The notes beneath the pieces were generated by a model. That model had not been told where the DNA came from. It did not search any database and saw nothing but the letters and a program-made list of their open reading frames with translations. From NCBI GenBank assembly GCA_035714625.1, contig DASTLT010000170.1:1-64000 (forward strand): 64,000 bases of DNA. The letters run 5' to 3'. The position numbers were made by a program, and so were the translations under genes. The stretch's first letter is position 1; each line of letters opens with the position of its first letter. This DNA is from GCA-003244245 sp035714625. Lineage in GTDB: Bacteria > Actinomycetota > Actinomycetes > Mycobacteriales > Pseudonocardiaceae. Positions 46,501-58,500 of the stretch are shown one piece after another.

Positions 46501-49500
46501 AGTCCAGTCCATCGACGTACTCCAGCGCCGTGATCTTTCGGATATGGACATCAACGGGCAGCGGGCGGCGCTGGAGCAGATCACGGCCGAGGTGCAGGCG
46601 AGCTTTGACCTGGGACAGGGCCCGCTGCTGAAGGCCACGCTGTTCGATCGTGGTGCCACCCAGCGACCCCTGCTTTTCATGACGGTGCACCACCTGGTGG
46701 TCGACGGCGTGTCGTGGCGGATCCTGCTGGAGGACCTCAACACCGCATACCTGCAATGTGCGGCCGGCGAGACCGTCAGGTTCCAGCCCAAGACCACGTC
46801 ATTCCGGCAGTGGGCTCGTCGGCTGACCGAGTATGCCCTGGCCGATGGCTTCGATGACGAGATCGAGTACTGGACGAGCACCTCCTACGACGGCGACCAC
46901 CCATTACCGGTCGACCGGATACCGGTCGACGGGCCCGCGGAAAACACGGTCGTCTCGACGCGTTCGCTCACCGTCCGGCTCACCGAGGACGACACCAGGG
47001 CACTGCTGCAGGACGTGCCCGGCGTGTACCGGACCCAGGTCAACGACGTGCTGCTGGCCGCGCTGGGGCGGGTGTTGAGCCGGTGGACCGGAAGGGACCG
47101 GGTGCTGGTCGACCTGGAGGGCCATGGTCGCGAGGAGCTGCTCGCCGATGTCGACCTCTCGCGCACCGTGGGTTGGTTCACCTCGATCTTCCCGGTCGCC
47201 CTGGACCTGCCCGGTGACCAGAGCTGGGGCAGCGTGCTGAAGTCCGTCAAGGAGCAGTTGCGCGCCGTGCCGCGCCGTGGTCTCGGGTACGGCGCGCTGC
47301 GGTACCTGACCGCTGCGGGCGGGCTGGCCGACGGCGCGACACCGCAAGTCAGCTTCAACTACCTCGGCCAGTTCGACCTGCCGGCGTGCGGGGAGGGGCT
47401 GTACCACGCGCTGCACGACGAGCTGGAGCTGGACGTCAGCTCGGTGGGGAACCGGGCGCACGTGGTGGAGGTCGTCGGCAAGGTCGAGCAGAACTGCCTG
47501 GAGTTCATCTGGTTCTACTCCGAGAACCTGCATTGGGACAGCACCGTCACCGCGTTGGCGGACGAGCTGCTCGCCGCCCTTCGCCAGATCATTCGACACT
47601 GCGCCGAGCCCGGTGCAGGTGGCCGCACCCCATCGGACTTTCCGCTGGCCCGGCTGAATCAGGCGGACGTGGACCAGATGGTGGGCGACGGGCGGTCTGT
47701 GGAGGACATCTATCCGCTGACGCCCACCCAAGCCGGCATGGTGTTCCACCGGCTTTCGCAAGGGGATCAGGGTGTCTATTTCCAGCAACTGACCTTCGTT
47801 CTGGATGGCGTTCCCGATTCTCACCTGCTTGCTCGGGCCTGGCAGCACGTGGTCGACCGGACGCCGATTCTGCGTAGCCGCGTGGTCTGGGAAGGGGTGG
47901 CCGAGTGGCTGCAGGTGGTGCAGCGCGAGGTGACTGTTCCGGTCGGCTACCACGACTGGACCTGGTTGTCCGACGTCCAACGGCAAGAGGAATTGGCCCG
48001 ATTGCTCGCCCGTGACCGAGCCGAAGGTCTGGATCTGGGGACTGCGCCGCTGATGCGGCTGAAGCTGGCTCGGCTGTCCGAGACCGAGGTGCAGGTGGTA
48101 TGGACCTTCGACCATGTGCTGTTGGACGGGTGGAGTGTCTTCCACGTGTTGTCCGATGTCTTCACCTGCCACGCCAGGCTTCAGCACCACGAAACGGCGG
48201 TCGACGGGATTGATCTGGGCTTGCCGTTCCGGCGCCCGTTCCGGGACTACGTGCAGTGGCTCGGCCAGCAGGACCGCCGGGAGGCGAACGAGTACTGGCA
48301 GCGGATGCTGTCGACTCTGTCCGAGCCGACTGCGTTGCCCTACGACCGGCAACCGGCCGAAATCCACCGCGCCGAGTCCTGTGACAGTGTTCGGTTCGAA
48401 CTGTCGGGCGAGCAGTCTGAGCGGCTACTGGAGGTCGCTCGGCACAATGGGCTGACAGTGAATACCCTGGTGCAGGGCGCCTGGGCCGTGCTGCTGTCGC
48501 GTTACAGCGGCCAGCGGGACGTCATCTTCGGTACCACCGTCTCAGGGCGGCCTGCCGAGTTGGCGGGTGTCGAGTCGATCACCGGAATTTTCATCAACAC
48601 GCTGCCGACCCGGGTAGGCATCCACAGTGGGCAGGATGTGGTGTCGTGGCTACGCGGGCTGCAGGCGGCACAGACCGAGTCCCGACGGTTTGACTTCGTC
48701 TCGTTGGCCCAACTCCACACGTGGAGCGACCTGCCTGGTGGGGTCAACCTGTTCGACAGCATCGTGGTGTTCGAAAATTACCCGATCAACGACGAGGTTG
48801 CCGCCGCGAACGGACTCCGAATACGTGGGTTGCAGGCCGTCGAGACGACCAACTATCCGCTCAGCGTCGTGGTATCCACGGGTCAGCAGCTCTCGTTCTC
48901 GCTCGGCTATGAACCGAGACTGTTCGACGCAGAAACCATCGAGCGGATAGCGGCGCACCTGGAGGTCTTGCTCAACGGGATCGTGACCGCTCCAGATCGG
49001 GCACTGGCCGAGCTGCCGCTGCTGGGCGAGGCTGAGCGGCACCGGTTGCTGGTGGAATGGAACGACACTGAGCAGCCGGTGCCCTCGGTGGTGGTGCCCG
49101 AGTTGTTCGAGGCCCAGGTGGCTCGGACGCCGGATGCCGTGGCGGTGGTCTGCGACGGCACTGGATTGTCCTACCGCGAGCTGAACGAGCAGGCGAACCA
49201 GTTGGCCCGGCTGCTGATCAGGCGGGGGGCGGGTCCGGAACGGTTCGTCGCCCTGGCGCTGCCGCGATCGGCGCAGCTGGTGGTGACGTTGCTGGCCGTG
49301 CTGAAATCGGGTGCAGCGTACCTGCCGATCGACCCGGCTTACCCGGCGGAGCGAATCGAGTTCATCCTGGCGGACGCCCAGCCGGCACTACTGCTGACCA
49401 CCAGCGAGGTAGCCGACCGGATACCGGAGGCGGCGGGAGTGCCTCGCCTGGTGCTGGATGTCGCGGAGAATGCTGAGGCGATCGCCGCTCAGCAGTGCGG

Positions 49501-52500
49501 CAACCTCACCGACGACGACCGGGTGCGGCCCTTGCTGACAGCGCATCCGGCATATGCGATCTACACTTCGGGCTCGACCGGGCGGCCGAAGGGGGTCGTC
49601 GTCGCACACCAGAGCGTGGTCGATCTCGCGGTCTGGGCGGGCTCCGAGTTCGGCGCCGAGGGATTGTCACGGGTGGTGGCGTCGACCTCTCTCAACTTCG
49701 ACGTCTCGGTTTTCGAGATTTTCTGCCCCCTGGTTGTCGGCGGCAGTATCGAAGTGGTCCGGGATCTGCTCGCGCTGACCGAACCGCACGCCGACGAGTG
49801 GCGGGTCAGTCTGGTCAGCGCGGTGCCCTCGGCGTTTACCCAAGTGCTGACCCAGGGTGGCGTCACGGTGACTGCGAAGAGTGTGGTACTGGCCGGCGAG
49901 GCCCTGTCGGCGCGGGCGGTACGCGATATTGTGACCGCGTTACCGGAAAGCCGGATCGCCAATATTTACGGCCCGACCGAGGCCACCGTCTACGCGACCG
50001 CGTGGTACTCCGACGGACCGGATTGTGATCGGGCACCCCCGATTGGCCGGCCGATCACCAACACCCGGGTATACGTGCTCGACGCCGAGCTGCGGCCGGT
50101 GCCGGTGGGGGTACCCGGAGAGCTGTACATCGCCGGTGGTCTGGCCCGGGGCTATCTCCGCCGTCCTGGCTTGACCGCCGAGCGGTTCGTGGCCAACCCG
50201 TTCGATGAGCCCGGTTCGCGGATGTACCGGACCGGGGATGTGGTCAGATGGCGGGCCGACGGCCTGATCGACTATCTCGGACGGACCGATGCGCAGGTCA
50301 AGATCCGCGGATTCCGCATCGAGCTGGGAGAGGTCGAGGCCGCCCTGCTGCGCCATGATGACGTGGCCGAGGCGGTGGCAGTTGTTCGGCAGGACGACTC
50401 CGGGCACAAACGCCTGGTGGCCTATCTGGTACCGGCGCCCGGTGCGATGGTGGACCCGGCCGCGTTGCGCGGCTTTGCTGCGCAGGTGCTGCCGGATTAC
50501 ATGGTGCCGGCGGTGTTCGTCGGGCTTGACAAGTTGCCACTGAATCCCAACGGAAAGCTGGACCGGCGGGCACTACCGTCGCCGGACCTGAGTCCCGCCA
50601 TGGCTGTTGACTACGTGGCGCCACGCACTGACGCGGAGCGCGTCCTGGCAGAAATCTGGGCCGAGGTGCTCGGTGTGCAGCGGGTTGGCGTGGAGACCAA
50701 CTTCTTCGAGCTCGGTGGCGATTCGATTCTGAGCATTCAGGTGGTGTCCCGGGCCCGGAAAGCCGGACTGACCCTGCTACCCAGGGACGTCTTCCGGTAC
50801 CCGACCATTGCGACATTGGCCACGAGCGCGGTTGCGGTGACGCCTGTGGCGGCGGAACAAGCTCCGGTGACCGGCCAGGTGCCGCTGACTCCGATCCAGC
50901 ACTGGTTCTTCGAAAGCCAGACGGTGCGACCGGAGCACTTCAACCAGACCGTCACCCTCGAGCTGGCCGAGGGCGTTGATGAGGCCGCGCTGCGCACGGC
51001 GCTGGCGGCGGTGCTCGAACACCACGACGCGCTGCGCATGCGGTTCGAGCACTGTGCCGGGCGGTGGCTGCAGTACAACGCCCCGGTTGAGCCGGTTGAC
51101 CTGCTCCACTGTTACGACCTGTCCAACATGGATTCCGAGCAGCGGCACGGCGCGCTGGAGAAGATCACCGCGGAGGCCCATGCAGGTTTCGATCTCAGCC
51201 GAGGTCCGCTGCTGAAGGCCGTGCTGTTCGATGTCGGCACCCCACACCCGGTGTTGTCGCTGGTAGCGCATCATCTGGTCGTTGACGGGGTTTCTTGGCG
51301 GATTCTGCTGGAGGACCTGGACGCCGCGTACCGGCAGGTAGTACGTGGACAGGCCGTCTCGCTCGGGTGCAAGACCACCTCGTTCCGGCGGTGGGCGCAG
51401 GAGCTGACCGAGCACGCCCGCTGTGGCGGGCTCGATCACGAGCTCGCCTACTGGACCACGGTGATCCAGGGCTGTGACCCGAGGTTGCCGATCGACGGCA
51501 CCGGCGCGAACACGGTCGGCTCGATGCGCTCGGTCACCGTCCGGCTCGACCCTGACCCCACCAGGACGTTGCTTCAGGACGTGCCCGGGGTCTACCGCAC
51601 GCAGGTCAACGACGTGCTGCTCAGTGCGCTGTGCCGGGTGCTGGGCCGGTGGACCGGGCACGAGCGGGTGCTGCTCGACGTGGAAGGTCACGGTCGTGAG
51701 CAGGTGTTCGACGATGTCGACCTGTCGCGCACGGTCGGCTGGTTCACCACGATGTTCCCCGTCGCCCTCGACGTCTGCGGTGAGCAGGACTGGGGCAGCA
51801 CGCTCAAATCGGTGAAGGAGCAGCTTCGCGCGGTACCGGGACGGGGCCTCGGATATGGCGTGCTGCGTTACCTCACCAAGACGCCCGGATTGACCGGTAC
51901 TGCGACCCCCGGGGTGAGCTTCAACTACCTCGGCCAGTTCGACTGGGCCTTGACCGGGGACGGCGGGCTGTTCCATGCGATGCGCGGCGGCCTGGGGGCG
52001 CATGCCAGCCCGCAGTCCGCCCGGCCGCACCTGATCGACGTGGTCGGCGGGGTCGAGCACAAGTGTCTGGCGTTCACCTGGTTCTACTCCGACGGAGTGC
52101 ACGACGCGACCACGGTCCTGCGGCTGGCCGAGGAGATGATCCAGGCCCTCCGGGAGATCCTGGAACATTGCCGCCGACCCGACGCCGGTGGTCGCACTCC
52201 GTCGGACTTCCCGCTGGCCCGCCTCGACCAGTCGACACTGGACCGCCTCGTCGGCGATGGGCGGGCAGTGCAGGACCTCTATCCGCTGACCGCCACGCAG
52301 GCCGGCATGGTCTTCCACGGGCTGGTTGATCCGCTCTCCGGTGCCTACTTCAACCAGGTGCAGTTGCGGTTGTCCGGCGTCGGCGACCCGGAGGCGTTGG
52401 GCACGGCCTGGCAACGGGTGGTCGATCGCACCCCAGTGCTGCGCAGCCGCGTGGTCTGGGAAGGGGTGGACCAGCCGCTGCAGGTGGTGCAGCGGGACGT

Positions 52501-55500
52501 CACGGTGCCGGTCCGCTACCACGACTGGACCGGGCTGTCCGAGGCGCAGTGGCGGGAGCGGCTGCAGCCGCTGCTCGAACGCGACCGGGCGGAGGGCTTC
52601 GACCTCGCTACGCCGCCCCTGCTCCGGCTGATCATCGCCACGCTGCCGGACGAGGAGGTCTGGCTGGTGTGGACCTTCCATCACGTGGTGCTCGACGGCT
52701 GGAGTTCGGCTCAGGTGCTCGACGAGGTGTGCCAGCAGTACGCGGCCCTCGTCGGCGGGCACGACGCTGTGCTGCCGGCTCGGCGTCCGTTTCGGGATTA
52801 CCTGCACTGGCTCGGCGAGCGCGACCAGGGTGAGGCCGAGCAGCACTGGCGAGGGGTGCTCGGTGGCTTCGAGTCACCTACACCCTTGCTGTTCGATCGC
52901 CAACCGGTCGAGGCGCACCGCGCCGAGTCCGGCAACACCGTGCGGGTCGCGCTGTCGACCGGGCACTCGCACCGGCTCCGTGAGTTCGCCCAGCGCAGCG
53001 GGGTGACGGTGAGCACCATCGTGCAGGCAGCCTGGGCGCTGCTGCTGTCCCGCTACAGCGGTGAGCGCGACGTGACCTTCGGGACCACGGTTTCGGGTCG
53101 CCCGGCGGATCTGCCCGGTGTGGAGTCGATGGTCGGGGTGTTCATCAACACCGTGCCCACTCGCGTGGGCGTGCCCGGTACCCAGGACGTGGTGTCCTGG
53201 CTGCGTGAATTGCAGGACGCGCAATCCGAGTCGCGCCGGTTCGATTTCGTCTCGCTGACGCAGATGCAGAGCTGGAGCGACGTGCCAGGTGGCGCCAACC
53301 TGTTCGACAGCATCGTGGTCTTCGAGAACTACCCGTTCGATGAGAAGGCCATCGAGGCGTACGGCCTCGGAATACGGGAGATGCATGATCTCCAGCCGAC
53401 CAGTTACCCGCTCAGCGTCATGGTGTCGCCCGGCGATCGGCTGTCGATGATGCTCAGCTACGACCCCACGCTCTTCGACGACGGCACGGTCGAGCGGATG
53501 GCCGGTCATCTGCAGATGCTGCTGGACGGCATCGTCGCAGATCCAGCCCGTCCGATCGACGGCGTGCCGATGCTCACTGAGGCGGAGCGGCGTCGGGTGC
53601 TGGCGCAGTGGAATGACACCGGCCGTGCGGTGGCACCCGGGACATTGCCGGGCTTGTTCGAGGCTCAGGTGGCGCGCACACCGGATTCGGTGGCGGTCGT
53701 GTTCGAGGGTACGGAGCTGTCGTATGCGCAGGTGAATGAGCGAGCGAACCGGCTGGCCCGGTTGCTCATCGCACGCGGAGCGGGTCCGGAGCAGTTTGTG
53801 GCATTGGCGCTGCCGCGGTCGGCGGACCTGATCGTCGCGTTGCTGGCGGTGCTGAAATCGGGGGCCGCTTACCTGCCGATCGATCCGGCCTATCCCGCGG
53901 AGCGGATCATCTTCATGCTTCAGGACGCCCAGCCGGTGTTGGTGTTGACCACCGGCGAGGTGACCGATCGGGTGCCGGCTGCGGTTGGTGTGACCCGGTT
54001 GGTCCTCGATGCGGCGCAGACGGTCGAGGCGATGGCTGGTTGTTCAGCCGGCGCTGTGACCGATGCCGAGCGAGCGCAGCCGCTGTCGGCGGCGCACCCG
54101 GCATATGTGATCTACACGTCGGGGTCGACGGGGCGGCCCAAGGGTGTCGTGGTCGCGCAGGACAGCGTGGTCAATCTCGTGGGGTGGGCAGCCTCCGATC
54201 TGGGTGCTGAATGGTTGTCCCGGGTGGTGGCCTCGACCTCGCTCAACTTCGACGTCTCGGTGTTCGAGATCTTCTGCCCGCTGCTGCTCGGCGGCAGCAT
54301 CGAAGTGATCCCTGACCTGCTCACCCTGGCCGAAGCGGGGGCAGGTCAGCGGGTCGTGAGCCTGGTCAGCGCAGTACCGTCGGCGTTCTCCCAGGTGCTG
54401 GCGGGCGGCAGGGTGGCGGTGGCTGCCCAGAGCGTGGTGCTGGCGGGTGAGGCGCTCTCCGCGCGGGCGGTGCGCGAGATCCGCGCCGTGCTACCGGAAA
54501 GCCGGATCGCCAACATCTACGGCCCGACCGAGGCCACGGTGTACTCGACCGCGTGGTATTCCGAAGGGACCGACCCTGAGCAGGCGCCACCGATCGGGCG
54601 GCCGATCACCAACGTGCGGGCCTACGTGCTGGACGACGCGCTGCGGCCGGTGCCGGTGGGGGTGCCGGGAGAGCTCTACCTCGGCGGTCGCGGGCTGGCC
54701 CGCGGCTACCTCAACCGTCCTGGTCTGACCGCCCAGCGGTTCGTGGCCAACCCCGTGGGGGACCTCTTTGCCGAGCCCGGGTCACGGCTTTACCGCACCG
54801 GAGACCTGGTGCGCTGGAGCACCGCAGGTGAGCTGGAGTACCTCGGCCGCGCCGACCACCAGGTGAAGATCCGAGGGTTCCGGATCGAGCTGGGCGAGGT
54901 CGAGGCCGCCCTGCTCCGGCACCAGGAGGTGGCCGAGGCGGTCGCCGTCGCCCGGCAGGAGGCCTCCGGTCACACCCGGCTGGTGGCCTACCTCGTGCCG
55001 GTACCGGGGGCAATCGTGGACTCTGCCTCACTGCGCGGGCTCCTGGGCCAGGTACTGCCCGACTACATGGTGCCCTCGGCGTTCGTCACCCTCGACCGCC
55101 TCCCCCTCAACCCCAACGGCAAGCTGGACCGCAAGGCGTTGCCCACCCCGGATCCGGGTACGGGGATGGCCGGCTACGTGGCGCCCCGCACGGACGGCGA
55201 GCGTGCCCTGGCGAAGATCTGGGCCGACGTGCTCGGTGTGGAGCGGGTCGGGATCGAGGACAACTTCTTCGAGCTCGGGGGCGATTCGATCCTGAGCATT
55301 CAGATGGTCTCCCGGGCGCGCCAGGCTGGGCTGGACCTCATGCCCAGGGATGTTTTCCGGCACCAGACGGTGGCCGCACTGGTCGCGGGCGGGGCCGCGG
55401 TGGCGGCGGCGGTGGCCGAGCAGGGCACGGTCACCGGTGTAGTGCCGCTGACCCCGATCCAGCACTGGTTGTTCGACACCTACCCGGCCCGACCGCAGCA

Positions 55501-58500
55501 TGTCGACCAGGCGGTGTGGTTCGAGCTGGTCGAGGGTGTGGCTGAGGCGCCGCTGCGCGCGGCGTTGGCCGCGGTGCTAGCGCACCACGACGGGCTGCGG
55601 ATGCGTTTCGAGCATCTCGATGGCCGGTGGTGCCAGGTCAACGCACCGGCCGAGCCGGTGAACGTGCTGCACGTCCACGACCTGTCCACCCTGGACGCCG
55701 ACGAGCAACGGGCGCAGATGCAGCAGGTCGCCGGGCAGGCGCATGCGGCCTTCGACCTCGGTCAGCCGCCGCTGCTGAAGGCGGTGCTGTTCCACCTCGG
55801 CGCCGAGCGGCGGCCGGTGCTGTTCCTGGCGGCGCATCACCTGGTGATCGACGGGGTGTCCTGGCGGATCCTGCTGGAGGACCTGGACACCGCCTACCAG
55901 CAGGCCGTGTCCGGGCGAGGCGTGCAGCTCGGGCTCAAGACGACCTCGTTCCGGGACTGGGCGCTGCTGCTGACCGAGCATGCCCGCACTGGTGGGTTCG
56001 ACGAGGAGCTCGGCTACTGGAGCACGGTGGGTCAGGGCTGCGACCCGGCACTGCCGGTCGATACGGCCGGGTCCAACACGGTCGCCTCGACGCGGTCGGT
56101 CACCGTGCGTCTGACCCGTGCCGAGACCAGGGCGCTGCTGCAGCAGGTGCCCGGGGTCTACCGCACCCAGGTCAACGACGTGCTGCTCGCCGCGCTGGGT
56201 CGGGTGCTCAGGGGCTGGACCGGCCAGGACCGGGTGCTGGTCGACCTGGAGGGCCACGGTCGGGTGGACCTGTTCGACGGGGTGGATCTCTCCCGTACGG
56301 TGGGCTGGTTCACCACGATCTTTCCGGTCGCCCTCGACATGTCCGCAAGTGACCGCGGATGGGGCGCGGTGCTCAAGTCGGTGAAGGAGCAGTTGCGCGC
56401 GGTACCTGGTCATGGTGTCGGATATGGCGCGCTGCGCTACCTCAGCGGGACGCGCCACCTCACCGGGACCGAAGCGCCGGCACCGCAGGTGAGCTTCAAC
56501 TACCTCGGCCAGTTCGACCAGGCCGCTGCCGGGGAGGGGGGGCTGCTGCACGCGATGCGCGGCGGGCTGGACGGCGACGCCAGCCCCCAGGCCACCCGAC
56601 CGCACCTGATCGACGTGATGGGCGAGGTCCAGCAGGGATGCCTGGAGCTCACCTGGTCCTACTCCGCACACCTGCATCGCAGCAGCACCATCAGCGCGCT
56701 GGTCGAGGACCTGCGCACCGCGCTGCGGGAGATTATCGAGCACTGCACCCAAACCGGTGCCGGCGGGTGCACCCCGTCGGACTTCCCCCTGGCCCAGCTC
56801 GACCAGTCCACTGTGGATCTCCTGGTCGGCGACGGCCGCGCGGTAGCGGACATCTACCCCCTCACGCCCACCCAAGCGGGCATGGTGTTCCACGGGCTGT
56901 CACAGGCAGCTCATGGCCTCTACCTCGAGCAGCTCACCTTTGTGCTGGACGGGGTTGCAGATCCCGGCGTGCTGGGTGCGGCCTGGCAGCACGTGGTCGA
57001 CCGGACCCCGGTGCTTCGCAGTTGCGTCGTCTGGGAAGGGGTGCCGCAACCACTACAGGTGGTGCGCCGGCACGCCGTGGTCCCCGTGCGCTACCTCGAC
57101 TGGACGCAGTTGTCCCAGGATCGGCGGCGAGACGAGCTGACGCGGCTGCTCGACGACGACCGCGCCGACGGCATGGACCTGAGCAACCCTCCGTTGCTGC
57201 GGGTGACGGTGGCCCGGCTGTCCGACACCGAGGTGCAGGTGGCCTGGACCTTCCATCACGTGCTGCTCGACGGATGGAGCGTGTTCCATGTGCTGTCCGA
57301 TGTCTTCACCTGTCACGCCGCGCTCGCCGAGCACCGGACGCCCGAGCTGCCGGCCCGGCGGCCGTTCCGCGACTATCTGCGGTGGCTCGGTGAGCGCGAC
57401 CAGGACCAGGCCGAGGCGTACTGGCGAGGCGTGCTCGACGGCCTTGAGTCGACCACCCCGTTGCCCTACGACCGGCCGCCGGTACCGGCCCATGCCACTC
57501 GCTCGGCGCAGTGGCTGCCCTTCGAGTTGGCGCAGGGGGTGTCCGGTCGGCTGTACGAGTTCGCCAGGCACCATCGGCTGACGCTGAATGCGGTGGTGCA
57601 GGGGGCGTGGGCGGTGCTGCTGTCGCGCTACAGCGGTCACCGGGACGTCTGCTTCGGCGCCACCGTGGCGGGCCGCCCGGCCGACCTGCCCGGAGCGGAT
57701 GAGATCACCGGCATCTTCATCAATACGCTGCCGGTGCGGGTCGAGGTGGACGACGCGGCCCAGGCCGTCCCGTGGCTGCAGGAAGTGCAGGCGGCGCAGG
57801 CGGACGCGCGGAGGTTCGACTTCGCCTCCCTGGCCCAGATGCAGACCTGGAGCGGGCTGCCCGGCGGGGTGCACCTGTTCGACAGCATCGTGATATTCGA
57901 GAACTACCCGATCAACGATGAGGCAGCCGCCGCCCACGGCCTGCGGTTGCGGGCCGCAGACGCGGTCGAGACCACCAACTACCCGCTCAGCCTGGTGGTG
58001 TTCCCCGGCCGGCGACTGGCCATGAAGCTGGGCTATGACCCCGCGCTGTTCGATCTGGTCACCGTCGAGCGGATCGCGGGCCATCTGCTGCGGGTGCTGG
58101 ACGCGGTAGTCACGGATCCCCTGATCCCGCTCGGCCAGCTCGACGCGCTCACCGAGGCCGAGCGCGCACGGCTGCTCGTCGACTGGAACGACACCTATCG
58201 TGCAGTGCCGCCCGCCACGTTGCCGGAGCTGGTTGACGCGCAGGTGGCGCGGACACCGGAGCTGCCGGCGGTGGCGTTCGAGGACGGCGCGTTGAGTTAC
58301 GCGGAGCTGGCCGGGCGCGCCAACCGGCTGGCTCGGCTGCTCATCCAGCATGGGGCGGGGCCGGAACGGATCGTGGCGTTGGTGTTGCCGCGGTCGGTGG
58401 ACATCGTGGTCGCCCAGGTCGCGGTGGCCAAGGCGGGCGCGGCGTTCCTGCCGGTGGACCCGGCCTACCCGGCGGAGCGGATCGCGTTCATGCTGGCCGA

